Source of the DNA: Methylobacillus sp. MM3
Lineage (GTDB): Bacteria; Pseudomonadota; Gammaproteobacteria; Burkholderiales; Methylophilaceae
Assembly: GCF_001645185.1 (NCBI RefSeq)
Contig: NZ_LXTQ01000011.1
Span: 62,001 to 126,000 of the forward strand
Direction of reading: 5' to 3'
Length of the DNA stretch: 64,000 nucleotides
The position numbers and the translations under genes were made by a program. The notes beneath the pieces were generated by a model. It made no database searches. It was given only the letters and a program-made list of their open reading frames with translations, and was not told where the DNA came from. Shown one piece after another: positions 7,772-16,137 of this stretch. The stretch's first letter is position 1; each line of letters begins with the position of its first letter.

Positions 7772-8545
7772 TTATCCCGCGACCCAGGCCACAGTCGTAT
7801 GGCCATTGGTCGGTGGTTGATAGCATTCGCTGGAGCGCGTTCGTTCGAACCAGGCGAGAAAGGCGCGAAGGTTTTCTCGGTCAGCGATGGGGTCGTCAGG
7901 CGTGCGGAAGTGAATGACGTTCATGTAAGCGGTGACTTGCCCCGGCGGCATGGCGAGCAATTGCGGCGCGGGGCAGACGCCCTTTGCGATTTGCTCTTGC
8001 AGCGCTAATACGGCTTCGGTGCTGTCCGGATTGAAATTTGCCTGTCCGGTTTTTATGGTCGCCGGCATGCGGTGATAGATTGGCGCCGGCGACCATTGCG
8101 CCTTGATTGCCGGATGCATGCCGACAGCGGCGATGAGCGCGGCCGCAGCCATACCGCCCAGGGAAAAACGTAGCGTGTTGCGTTTGCGCGGGCAGGCTTC
8201 GGCGATGATGGCGCGTGCCGCATTGCCGGCCTCGACGATGGCGCGGGCGTCGGGATTACGTATCTCTTCGGCGATGGCGCCTTGCAGAAGAATCACGAGC
8301 TGGTTGACCAGGCTGACCGGATTGCGGGCGTGCGCGGAAACCGCGATGCCGGTCAGGAACTCCTTGAGCTTGCCGCAGTTGTACAAAAAATGGCCGGATG
8401 CCTGGGATTGCACCATGCGCTCACGCATGCCCGGCGCGGATAGCCAGTTTTCGGTGACGCTGAAAATCGCGAGTAGGCGCTTTTCGGGGTTTTTCCCCTG
8501 CTGTACCACCATCCGGAAAAACCATGTACTTTCCAAAAGTTCCAT
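7772..8545 (-). CDS. TetR-like ligand domain fused to a membrane helix, no HTH
   Basis: A 257-residue protein of unknown function. Residues 1-118 resemble the C-terminal, ligand-binding half of TetR regulators (helical, ending in QLVILLQGAIAEE and a terminal amphipathic helix), but no helix-turn-helix precedes it and none is encoded in any frame just upstream. A basic CPRKR then leads into a membrane helix (about 127-143) and a soluble region of about 110 residues that I do not recognise. The ATG has AGGGAG upstream, so the start looks genuine. It lies upstream of tetR on the same strand and behind a perfect palindrome. It could be a membrane sensor, a decoy partner of the TetR protein, or a degenerate gene. 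Confidence 0.6.
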   Translation of the reverse strand: MELLESTWFFRMVVQQGKNPEKRLLAIFSVTENWLSAPGMRERMVQSQASGHFLYNCGKLKEFLTGIAVSAHARNPVSLVNQLVILLQGAIAEEIRNPDARAIVEAGNAARAIIAEACPRKRNTLRFSLGGMAAAALIAAVGMHPAIKAQWSPAPIYHRMPATIKTGQANFNPDSTEAVLALQEQIAKGVCPAPQLLAMPPGQVTAYMNVIHFRTPDDPIADRENLRAFLAWFERTRSSECYQPPTNGHTTVAWVAG

Positions 8546-8559
8546 GTCACGCTCCCTGC

Positions 8560-8577
8560 ATACGAACTAGTTCGTAT
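8560..8577. promoter_or_regulatory. putative TetR operator (copy 2), perfect palindrome
   Basis: ATACGAACTAGTTCGTAT is a perfect 18-bp palindrome starting 15 bases upstream of the ATG at 8545, the expected place for an autoregulatory TetR operator. A near-identical palindrome (15 of 18) occurs at 3623-3640. Confidence 0.65.
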
Positions 8578-8673
8578 TCTTTCACAAACGCAGGTGCTTG
8601 TATTCAAGTTTCTGGCAGATTTCCGTAGCGACTTGCGTATTCGAATGCGAGCGGGACATTCCTCGCCATGGCA

Positions 8674-9042
8674 TTAGATGATCAACGCGGCTGCAACGTG
8701 GCGGCCTTCCGCCATCAGGATGTTGTAAGTACGGCAGGCGGCGGCCGTGTCCATGCATTCTAGGCCGACACCGATATCGAACAGCGGCTTGCCGATGCGC
8801 GGATGCACGAAGCGGTGCGTGGCGCCGGTTCCAAGCAGAACCACTTCGGGCGCCAACTGCGCAATGCGCTCGATATGCTCGGCTGTGAGGCTGTCGAAGT
8901 CGATCACCGGCCAGTCCGTCACCAACTGGTTAGGCAGGACAATCAGGCTGCTGTGATGACGCGTTTCGTTGATATCCACCCAGCCCTCGCCATAGCCAGT
9001 GATGAGTTGGGAGCCTGTTGCGCGTGTGAGATGGAGTTTCAT
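8674..9042 (-). CDS. Mth938/NDUFAF3-like domain protein
   Basis: A 122-residue single-domain protein of the Mth938-like (DUF498) fold. The region LAPEVVLLGTGATHRF is typical of the family, followed by a segment (GVGLECMDTAAACRTYNIL) close to the usual C-terminus. The mitochondrial relative NDUFAF3 is a complex I assembly factor; the bacterial role is not established. The start at 9042 was chosen over an upstream ATG because GGAA precedes it and homologues begin near this point. The next gene, a beta-barrel protein, is divergent. Confidence 0.75.
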   Translation of the reverse strand: MKLHLTRATGSQLITGYGEGWVDINETRHHSSLIVLPNQLVTDWPVIDFDSLTAEHIERIAQLAPEVVLLGTGATHRFVHPRIGKPLFDIGVGLECMDTAAACRTYNILMAEGRHVAAALII

Positions 9043-9129
9043 GACGATATTCCGATGGGCAATTGCTGAGTAATGATATGTCAAGGCGGAGCGATAGGGT
9101 AAATCCTGTTTGTTATTGATAATCTAAAT

Positions 9130-9148
9130 ACGAATTGTTATCATTAAC
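9130..9148. promoter_or_regulatory. putative Fur box
   Basis: On the minus strand this AT-rich 19-mer agrees with the classical Fur consensus in 13 of 19 positions and contains TGATAAC; a second half-site TGATAAT is at 9117-9123. It lies about 30-60 bases upstream of the beta-barrel gene, inside its likely promoter, suggesting iron-dependent repression of the downstream flavin cluster. Confidence 0.4.
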
Positions 9149-9178
9149 ATATATAAACTCAAAAATAGGAATCCCACC

Positions 9179-10087
9179 ATGCGCAGTATTATTGCTTCAT
9201 CAATAGCTTTAGCCATTCTGACGGCGTCGCATTCTGTGCACGCAGATGAAAGCCTGCTGGGCTACATCAAGGGTGCTGAAACGCTGCCCAAGGGCTCCTG
9301 GGAACTGGATCAGACCTTCACCTACCGCGATGACAAGGGTGCCGGCGACTACACCGCCTGGGATTCCAAGACCGAAATCGAATACGGCGTTACCGATCGC
9401 TTCACCGCGGCGGCCTACCTCAAGATGCAATCCATCGACATGAGCGGCATTGTCGTTGACGGCTATCTGCCGGGCGATGAAGACTACGGCCTGCGTCCTT
9501 CAGGAGTTGAGGCTTCCTTCAAGTACATGTTCCTCAGCCCGGCCAAGGATGATTTCGGCCTGGCCGGATATCTCTCGCTGGGTTATGACTGGCTGGACAA
9601 ACATTCCGGTCAGGACAAGGACAAGTACGCCATCGAGCTCGAACTGCTGGCCCAGAAATATTTCATGGAAGGCCAGTTGATCTGGGCCGCCAACATAGGC
9701 ACTGAAGCTGCATACGCCAAGCGTGACGGACTGTCCGCCGGCCGCCTTGCAAGCCTCCCTGCCGATTATGATTGGCCTGAAGATGCGGAAATGGAAATCG
9801 AGATGAAAGCCGGTACGGGGCTCAGTTATCGTTTTGCGCCCAACTGGTTTGTCGGGGCCGAGACCCTGTATGAAACCGAATTCGAAACCGAAGTCGGCCA
9901 GGAACGCTGGTCCTGGTTCGCCGGTCCCAGTCTGCACTATGCCGGCCAGGACTGGTGGGCGACTGTCACCTGGTTCAAGCAAATCAAGGGTGGCGGCGAG
10001 AAGTTCGAAGAGCAGGATGACAACGATTTGCACCTGATAGAAAAGACCAAGCAGGAAGTCCGCGTCAAGGTCGGCTTCGAGTTCTGA
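9179..10087 (+). CDS. outer-membrane beta-barrel protein (DUF6662-like)
   Basis: A 302-residue exported protein with a signal peptide ending near VHA (residue 22) and many alternating, aromatic-rich strands. It ends in VKVGFEF, the terminal phenylalanine expected of proteins inserted by the BAM complex. It resembles the DUF6662 family, often found beside FMN-binding and ApbE genes. The next gene starts 10 bases after its stop. Likely role: an outer-membrane channel or partner for the extracytoplasmic flavin chain encoded downstream (inference). A Fur-like box lies in front. Confidence 0.7.
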   Translation: MRSIIASSIALAILTASHSVHADESLLGYIKGAETLPKGSWELDQTFTYRDDKGAGDYTAWDSKTEIEYGVTDRFTAAAYLKMQSIDMSGIVVDGYLPGDEDYGLRPSGVEASFKYMFLSPAKDDFGLAGYLSLGYDWLDKHSGQDKDKYAIELELLAQKYFMEGQLIWAANIGTEAAYAKRDGLSAGRLASLPADYDWPEDAEMEIEMKAGTGLSYRFAPNWFVGAETLYETEFETEVGQERWSWFAGPSLHYAGQDWWATVTWFKQIKGGGEKFEEQDDNDLHLIEKTKQEVRVKVGFEF

Positions 10088-10097
10088 GGATGAAATC

Positions 10098-10643
10098 ATG
10101 AAGCAAAGCGATTGGAACGCATTATTGCTTCTGCCGGTAGCGGCGATCACCGCCCCAGCGTATGCCATCGATTATTTCACGGCCGAACAGGCGCAGAAAC
10201 AGATTTTCCCGGATGCGCAGGTTTTCAAGCCCATGCTGGTCAAACTCAGCAGCGCGCAGCGCGACCAGATCAAATCATTGGCGGGAGTCAGGCAGCGCTG
10301 GGAGGAGCAGAAGGTCTGGCGCGTGGAAAAGGACGGCAAACTGGCCGGATGGTTTGTCGTGGACGATGTTGTGGGAAAGCATGAGTTCATTACCTATGGC
10401 GTCGGGATTACGCCGGATGGGCATGTCGTCGGGGTCGAGGTAATGAGCTACCGCGAAACCAAGGGCGACCAGGTGCGCGATGCCGGATGGCGCAAGCACT
10501 TTGTCGGCAAGACGCTGGCTGATCCGTTCAAGCTCGACGAAGACGTACCCAACATCAGCGGTGCGACACTATCCAGCCGTAACATGCTGGATGGGGTGAA
10601 GCGCCTGCTGGCACTGCAGAAAGTTGCCCTGACGGGTGAATAA
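10098..10643 (+). CDS. exported FMN-binding (covalent flavin) protein
   Basis: A 181-residue exported protein: signal peptide (cleavage near AYA, residue 23), then an FMN-binding domain like that of NqrC and RnfG. The flavinylation motif SGATLS is at residues 154-159; in the family FMN is bound through a phosphoester to the last Ser/Thr of this motif, here S159. ApbE, the enzyme that attaches FMN, is encoded by the next gene and overlaps it by 8 bases, so the pair is clearly functional. It probably carries electrons in the periplasm. Confidence 0.88.
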   Translation: MKQSDWNALLLLPVAAITAPAYAIDYFTAEQAQKQIFPDAQVFKPMLVKLSSAQRDQIKSLAGVRQRWEEQKVWRVEKDGKLAGWFVVDDVVGKHEFITYGVGITPDGHVVGVEVMSYRETKGDQVRDAGWRKHFVGKTLADPFKLDEDVPNISGATLSSRNMLDGVKRLLALQKVALTGE

Positions 10644-11445
10644 ATTGAAGCGCATGCGTCCCCTTCTGGGGACGTACGTCGAGATCGGCGCCCAATCCGC
10701 ACAGTCGAAATTGGCGTCAGCCATCGATGCTGCTTTCGAAGCCATACAGGAAATACAATCGCTGCTGAGCTTTCATGACGCTGGCAGCGATCTATCGAGG
10801 TTGAACGCAGCTCAGGGCGAAGAAGTGATACTGCGGCCTCACAGTCTGCGCATGATGCGGCTGGCAAAGGCCATGACGCGAGCCAGCGGCGGGCGATTTA
10901 ATTGCACCGTCGGCGGCACGTTGGTGCGCAAGGGCGTCCTGCCCGATCATGGAATCAAGGATTATCTGGATAGCGGAAATGCCGACGATATCGAGCTTCG
11001 CGGCAATAAGGTGCGTTTATGTCGGCCTGTGCTGCTGACACTGGACGGTATCGCCAAGGGTTATGCCGTGGATTGCGCAATCCAGGTACTGCAGCAGCAT
11101 GGAGTCGAAGCCGGTTGGGTGAACGCCGGGGGCGATCTTCGGGTCTACGGAGCTCTTGTATTGCCGGTGCAGCGGCGTGAAATGAATGGCGAATTCAGTG
11201 CGCTGGGTGGTTTGAGTAATGCAGCAATTGCGACCTCATGTGTTCGCAAGACGCCTGATGCCGATTTCCCGGCCTGGATCGTGGGTGATTTGCATGTTCC
11301 TGTTTCCGGAGTCTGGAGTGCATTGGCCAGAACGGCTTGGCGCGCAGATGCGCTCACCAAGGTCGCCGCTGTTGCGTCTGAGCATGAGCGAGAGGCATTA
11401 ATCCGCGATCTGGGTGGAAAACTGATAGGGGGAATCGCTGCGTGA
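10636..11445 (+). CDS. apbE: FAD:protein FMN transferase ApbE
   Basis: A 269-residue flavin transferase that uses FAD to attach FMN covalently to Ser/Thr residues of exported proteins. Family motifs are present: LDGIAKGYAVD, VNAGGDLRVYG and ADALTKVAA. It starts with GTG inside the last codons of the FMN-binding gene, so translation is coupled. No clear signal peptide is seen, although the enzyme usually acts outside the cytoplasm; the annotated start might therefore miss, or the protein might lack, an export signal. Its obvious substrate is the upstream protein. Confidence 0.93.
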   Translation: MNKLKRMRPLLGTYVEIGAQSAQSKLASAIDAAFEAIQEIQSLLSFHDAGSDLSRLNAAQGEEVILRPHSLRMMRLAKAMTRASGGRFNCTVGGTLVRKGVLPDHGIKDYLDSGNADDIELRGNKVRLCRPVLLTLDGIAKGYAVDCAIQVLQQHGVEAGWVNAGGDLRVYGALVLPVQRREMNGEFSALGGLSNAAIATSCVRKTPDADFPAWIVGDLHVPVSGVWSALARTAWRADALTKVAAVASEHEREALIRDLGGKLIGGIAA

Positions 11446-11897
11446 GAGGGTACCCAGGCTGGTTTTATCCGGCATTGTTGCTGACGGTGTTCGGGCTGGT
11501 GCTGACTGGCGGCCTGCTGACGCCTACGCTGCTCGATTTGCGCCTGGAGTGGGATATGCCCTGGCGGCTTGAAGGCAATGGGCAGATTGCCGTGGCAGCG
11601 CTGCATGCCGCAGTTTCGTTCTGGATGCTGACCATGCTGGGTTCGCTCTGGAATATTCATATGCGTGCCGGCTGGCGGCATCGCAAACACTGGCGTAGCG
11701 GTATCGCGATGGCGCTGCTGATGCTGTTCCTGCTGGTTACTGCCATCGGTATTTATTATCTGGCTGACGAACAGCTGGCAATGGTGTCCGCCGTGTCTCA
11801 TCTCGTGGCTGGAACGCTGGTATTCGCGCTGTTTGTTTATCACGCCATCATCGGCTACCGCCGCGCGGTACAACATAAATCGCATCTGCATTATTAA
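11442..11897 (+). CDS. four-helix membrane protein, possible b-type haem carrier
   Basis: A 151-residue protein with four hydrophobic segments (about 6-27, 46-68, 87-107 and 115-137). Histidines lie within or at the edges of the helices (ALHAAVSFW, VSHLVAGT, VYHAIIG), as in small cytochrome b561 or PepSY-like membrane haem proteins. It overlaps the apbE stop by four bases. Inferred role: pass electrons from the quinone pool or cytoplasm to the flavinylated protein. The family was not firmly recognised; haem binding is a prediction from histidine placement. Confidence 0.6.
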   Translation: MRGYPGWFYPALLLTVFGLVLTGGLLTPTLLDLRLEWDMPWRLEGNGQIAVAALHAAVSFWMLTMLGSLWNIHMRAGWRHRKHWRSGIAMALLMLFLLVTAIGIYYLADEQLAMVSAVSHLVAGTLVFALFVYHAIIGYRRAVQHKSHLHY

Positions 11898-11945
11898 TAA
11901 AGCATTCGAAACTCTGCCTGCAAGCAAAAACTCCCGTACTTTGAA

Positions 11946-11975
11946 TTGCTTGGGCATGGCGCGGCAAGGTAAAAT
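11946..11975 (+). promoter_or_regulatory. putative sigma-70 promoter of alaA
   Basis: TTGCTT (11946-11951) and TAAAAT (11970-11975) are separated by 18 bases and lie just upstream of the GTG at 12007. This supports the GTG as the start instead of upstream in-frame ATGs. Confidence 0.45.
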
Positions 11976-12006
11976 CGCGCCTTTGATTCCACGCGAAAAC
12001 GGCATC

Positions 12007-13239
12007 GTGCAACCCATACTCAAATCGTCCAAGCTCAATAACGTCTGCTACGACATCCGCGGTCCGGTGCTGGCGCGAGCGCGCGAGATGGAGGACGAAG
12101 GCCACCGCATCATCAAGCTGAACATTGGCAACCCCGCCCCGTTCGGCTTCGAGGCGCCGGAAGAGATCGTGCAGGACGTGATCCACAACCTGCCGGACGC
12201 CTCCGGATACAGCGATTCCAAGGGGCTGTTCGCCGCGCGCAAGGCGATCATGCACTACACGCAGGGCAAGAACATCCGCGGCGTACAGATCGACGACATC
12301 ATCATCGGAAACGGCGTGTCCGAGCTAATCGTGATGGCGATGAACGCGCTGCTCAACAACGGCGACCAGATTCTGGTGCCGGCGCCCGATTATCCGCTGT
12401 GGACGGCCGCGGTGAGCCTGTCCGGCGGCACGCCGCGCCATTACCTGTGCGACGAGGAGTCCGGCTGGCTGCCTGACCTCAAGGACATCGAAAACAAGAT
12501 CACCGCGAACACGCGTGGCATCGTCATCATCAACCCGAACAACCCGACCGGCGCGCTGTATCCGCGTGAAATCCTGGAAGGCATCATCGAGATCGCGCGT
12601 CGCAACGACCTGATCATTTTTGCCGACGAGATTTACGACAAGGTGCTGTACGACGGCAATGAGCACACCTCTATTGCCTCGCTGGCCGATGACGTGCTGT
12701 TTGTCACCTTCAACGGGTTGTCGAAGAACTACCGTTCCTGCGGCTACCGTGCGGGGTGGATGACGGTATCCGGCGAAAAACGCCATGCCAACGATTACAT
12801 CGAGGGCCTCAACATGCTGGCTTCGATGCGCCTGTGCGCCAACGTTCCCGGCCAGTTCGCCATTCAGACCGCACTGGGTGGATACCAGAGCATCAACGAT
12901 CTGGTGGCGCCTGGCGGCCGGCTGTGCCGCCAGCGCGATCTCGCCTGGAAAATGCTCACCGATATTCCCGGCATCACCTGTAGCCATCCGAAAGCGGCGA
13001 TGTACCTGTTCCCGCGTCTCGATCCGAAAATGTATCCCATCGACGATGACCAGCAGTTCATTCTGGATCTGCTGCTGGAGGAGAAAGTGCTGCTGGTGCA
13101 GGGCACCGGCTTCAACTGGGCGCATCCGGATCATTTCCGCGTGGTGTTCCTGCCCAGCGCGGATGATCTGACCGAAGCGATCGGGCGCATTGCGCGTTTC
13201 CTGGAGCAGTACCGCAAGCGCCACGGCGCATCCAAATAA
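12007..13239 (+). CDS. alaA: alanine-synthesising aminotransferase AlaA
   Basis: A 410-residue class I/II pyridoxal-phosphate aminotransferase. KSSKLNNVCYDIRGPVL at the N-terminus and VLLVQGTGFNW near the C-terminus are characteristic of AlaA, which makes alanine from pyruvate and glutamate. The PLP lysine lies in NGLSKNYRSCGYR. The GTG at 12007 matches the start of E. coli AlaA; upstream in-frame ATGs (for instance 11956) would lie before or within the promoter. It precedes hom and thrC in the common betaproteobacterial order. Confidence 0.9.
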   Translation: MQPILKSSKLNNVCYDIRGPVLARAREMEDEGHRIIKLNIGNPAPFGFEAPEEIVQDVIHNLPDASGYSDSKGLFAARKAIMHYTQGKNIRGVQIDDIIIGNGVSELIVMAMNALLNNGDQILVPAPDYPLWTAAVSLSGGTPRHYLCDEESGWLPDLKDIENKITANTRGIVIINPNNPTGALYPREILEGIIEIARRNDLIIFADEIYDKVLYDGNEHTSIASLADDVLFVTFNGLSKNYRSCGYRAGWMTVSGEKRHANDYIEGLNMLASMRLCANVPGQFAIQTALGGYQSINDLVAPGGRLCRQRDLAWKMLTDIPGITCSHPKAAMYLFPRLDPKMYPIDDDQQFILDLLLEEKVLLVQGTGFNWAHPDHFRVVFLPSADDLTEAIGRIARFLEQYRKRHGASK

Positions 13240-13261
13240 TTTTGAGAGTATCAAGACAAGC

Positions 13262-14575
13262 ATGAAACCAATGAATGTAGGTCTGTTAGGCATCGGCACC
13301 GTCGGCGGCGGAACGTTTACCGTCCTTACCCGCAACGCGGAAGAAATCACCCGTCGCGCGGGGCGCCCCATCCGCATCGTGAAGGTTGCGGATCGCAATC
13401 TTGCCCTGGCCCGTGAAGTGACCAATGGCACGGTAGACGTGACCGATGACGCGTTCAGCGTCGTGTCCGATCCTAACGTCGATATCGTCGTCGAGCTGAT
13501 CGGCGGCACCACCATTGCCAAGGAGCTGGTGCTGAAGGCCATCGAAAACGGCAAGCACGTGGTGACCGCCAACAAGGCGCTGCTCGCACACTACGGCAAT
13601 GAAATCTTTGCCGCCGCGCAGAAGAAGGGCGTGATGGTGGCGTTCGAGGCGGCTGTGGCCGGTGGCATTCCCATCATCAAGGCGGTGCGCGAGGGCCTCT
13701 CCGCCAATCGCATCGAATGGATCGCCGGCATCATCAACGGCACCACCAACTTCATCCTCACCGAAATGCGCGAAAAAGGCCTGGCGTTCGAGGACGTGCT
13801 GCAGGAAGCGCAGCGCCTGGGCTATGCCGAAGCCGATCCAACTTTCGACGTCGAAGGCGTGGATGCCGCGCACAAGCTGACCATCCTGGCCGCCATCGGC
13901 TTCGGTATCCCGATGCAATTCGACAAGGCCTATACCGAAGGCATTACCAAGCTCACGCGCGAAGATATTCGCTACGCCGAGCAGCTCGGCTATCGCGTCA
14001 AGCTGCTGGGCATCACCAAGCGTACCGACAAGGGCGTGGAACTGCGCGTACACCCGACGCTGATTCCGGAAAAGCGCCTGATCGCCAACGTCAATGGCGC
14101 GATGAACGCCGTGGTCGTGAAGGGCGACGCCGTCGGCCCGACCCTGTATTACGGCGCAGGTGCCGGCGCGGAACCGACCGCCAGCTCGGTGGTAGCCGAT
14201 CTGGTCGACGTGACCCGCATGCATACCGCCGACCCGCAGCAGCGCGTGCCGCACCTGGCATTCCAGCCGGACCAGTTGTCCGACCTGCCCATCCTGCCGA
14301 TGTCCGAAGTGCGCACCGCGTATTACCTCCGTTTGCGCGCGCAGGACAAGCCGGGCGTGCTGGCCGACGTGACGCGTATCCTGGGCGACCTGGAAATTTC
14401 CATCGACGCGATGATCCAGAAGGAGCCGGAAGAGGGCGAGTCCGAAGCGGACATCATCCTGTTGACGCATATCACGGTGGAAAAGAACATCGACCAGGCT
14501 ATCGCCAAAATCGAAGCGCTGCCGGCGATCACCGGCAAGGTCACGCGCATCCGCATGGAAGAATTAGGTAAGTGA
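13262..14575 (+). CDS. hom: homoserine dehydrogenase
   Basis: A 437-residue monofunctional homoserine dehydrogenase, which reduces aspartate semialdehyde to homoserine for threonine and methionine synthesis. The N-terminal nucleotide-binding motif GLLGIGTVGGG, the active-site region AGIINGTTNFILTEM and a C-terminal ACT domain (from about residue 350, YYLRLRAQDKPGVLADV) are seen. ACT domains commonly give feedback inhibition by threonine. The ATG at 13262 lies 22 bases after alaA, and thrC follows, so the three likely form one transcription unit. Confidence 0.95.
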   Translation: MKPMNVGLLGIGTVGGGTFTVLTRNAEEITRRAGRPIRIVKVADRNLALAREVTNGTVDVTDDAFSVVSDPNVDIVVELIGGTTIAKELVLKAIENGKHVVTANKALLAHYGNEIFAAAQKKGVMVAFEAAVAGGIPIIKAVREGLSANRIEWIAGIINGTTNFILTEMREKGLAFEDVLQEAQRLGYAEADPTFDVEGVDAAHKLTILAAIGFGIPMQFDKAYTEGITKLTREDIRYAEQLGYRVKLLGITKRTDKGVELRVHPTLIPEKRLIANVNGAMNAVVVKGDAVGPTLYYGAGAGAEPTASSVVADLVDVTRMHTADPQQRVPHLAFQPDQLSDLPILPMSEVRTAYYLRLRAQDKPGVLADVTRILGDLEISIDAMIQKEPEEGESEADIILLTHITVEKNIDQAIAKIEALPAITGKVTRIRMEELGK

Positions 14576-14586
14576 TGAAACAGCCT

Positions 14587-14640
14587 GAACCACGGAGCAC
14601 ACAGAGTAAAACTTCGTGCTCTCCGTGTGCTCCGTGGTTC
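14587..14640. repeat. 20-bp inverted repeat between hom and thrC
   Basis: Arms GAACCACGGAGCACACAGAG (14587-14606) and its complement (14621-14640) match in 19 of 20 positions around a 14-base loop. There is no T-run, so it is not a typical terminator. It looks like a dispersed intergenic repeat and could modulate hom-thrC read-through or mRNA stability. Confidence 0.6.
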
Positions 14641-14666
14641 AAGATTTTGCAAATTGACGGGTTAAT

Positions 14667-16094
14667 ATGAAATACATCAGCACGCGCGGCAACTCGCCGG
14701 CGCAAACCTTCAGCGAAATTCTGCTTGGCGGCCTGGCGCCGGACGGCGGCCTGTACCTGCCGGAAACCTACCCGCATTTCAGCGAAACCGATCTCGCCGC
14801 AATGCGCGAGATGAATTACCGGGAACTGGCCTTTACCATTCTGTCGCGCTTTGCGACCGACATCCCGGTGGCAGATCTGCGGCGCATCATCGACAAGACC
14901 TACGCCGCCGATGTCTATTGCCATGTGCGTGAAGGACAGAGCCCGGATGATATTACGCCGACACTGAAGCTGGAAGACGGCCTGTTCCTGCTGTCGCTGT
15001 CCAACGGCCCGACGCTGGCGTTCAAGGACATGGCGATGCAGTTGCTCGGCAATTTGTTCGAGTATGTGCTGGACAAGGCCGGGCGCGAGATCAACATCCT
15101 CGGCGCGACTTCCGGCGACACAGGCTCCTCCGCCGAATATGCGATGCGCGGCAAGCATAATGTCCGCGTGTTCATGCTGTCGCCGCATCAGAAGATGAGC
15201 CGTTTCCAGACCGCGCAGATGTTCAGCCTGCAGGACGAGAACATCTTCAATATCGCGATCAAGGGTGTATTCGATGACGCGCAGGACATCGTCAAGGCGG
15301 TCTCCAACGACCACGCCTTCAAGGCACAACACAAGATCGGCGCGGTCAATTCGATCAACTGGGGCCGCGTCGCGGCGCAGATCGTGTATTACTTCAAAGG
15401 CTATTTTGCGACAACGCGCAGCAACGACGAGCAGGTCAGCTTTTCCGTGCCGTCTGGTAACTTCGGCAACGTCTGCGCCGGCCACATCGCGCGCATGATG
15501 GGCTTGCCGATCAGGAAACTGGTCGTCGCCACCAATGAAAACGACGTGCTGGACGAGTTCTTCCGTACCGGCATTTACCGCCCGCGCAGCGCAGCCCAGA
15601 CCTATCACACCAGCAGCCCGTCGATGGATATTTCCAAGGCATCCAACTTCGAGCGCTTTGTATTCGACCTCGTCGGCCGCGACGGCGCGAAAATGCGGGA
15701 GTTATGGGGTAAGGTGGACCAAGGCGGCGCATTCGACCTCAACGAGGGCGGCTATTTCGACATGATCGGTGACTACGGTTTCGTGTCCGGCTCCAGCAAT
15801 CATGCCCATCGCATGAAGACGATCCGCTGGGTGAACGAGCAGTATGGCGTGACCATCGACACCCATACCGCCGACGGTCTCAAGGTGGCGGCTGCTTTCC
15901 GCGAACCCGGCGTGCCCATGGTGGTGCTGGAAACCGCGCTCCCGGCCAAGTTCGAGGAAGCGATCCAGGAAGCGCTCGGTCATGCACCGGAGCGTCCGGA
16001 AGACCTCAAGGGACTTGAGGATCTGCCGCAGCGCTTTGATGTGATGGATGCGGATGTCGATGCAATCAAGCGTTTTATCGTAGATCACACTTAA
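14667..16094 (+). CDS. thrC: threonine synthase
   Basis: A 475-residue PLP enzyme that turns O-phosphohomoserine into threonine, the last step of the pathway begun by hom just upstream. Family signatures are present: MKYISTRGN at the N-terminus, the PLP-lysine region [14 protein letters not shown], and [14 protein letters not shown] for phosphate binding. Length fits the long (yeast/E. coli-like) class of threonine synthases. An inverted repeat separates it from hom. Confidence 0.96.
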   Translation: MKYISTRGNSPAQTFSEILLGGLAPDGGLYLPETYPHFSETDLAAMREMNYRELAFTILSRFATDIPVADLRRIIDKTYAADVYCHVREGQSPDDITPTLKLEDGLFLLSLSNGPTLAFKDMAMQLLGNLFEYVLDKAGREINILGATSGDTGSSAEYAMRGKHNVRVFMLSPHQKMSRFQTAQMFSLQDENIFNIAIKGVFDDAQDIVKAVSNDHAFKAQHKIGAVNSINWGRVAAQIVYYFKGYFATTRSNDEQVSFSVPSGNFGNVCAGHIARMMGLPIRKLVVATNENDVLDEFFRTGIYRPRSAAQTYHTSSPSMDISKASNFERFVFDLVGRDGAKMRELWGKVDQGGAFDLNEGGYFDMIGDYGFVSGSSNHAHRMKTIRWVNEQYGVTIDTHTADGLKVAAAFREPGVPMVVLETALPAKFEEAIQEALGHAPERPEDLKGLEDLPQRFDVMDADVDAIKRFIVDHT

Positions 16095-16137
16095 GCGTCA
16101 TTCCGGCGCAAGCCGGTATTCAGCACAGGGGCAAGCA

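Noticed and set aside
11833-12006. 58-codon N-terminal extension of alaA
   Set aside because: It would overlap the preceding gene and the probable promoter; the GTG at 12007 aligns with E. coli AlaA.
11145-12038. 297-codon minus-strand frame opposite apbE and the membrane protein
   Set aside because: Low-complexity Q/H/R-rich shadow of real plus-strand genes, no motif or ribosome site.
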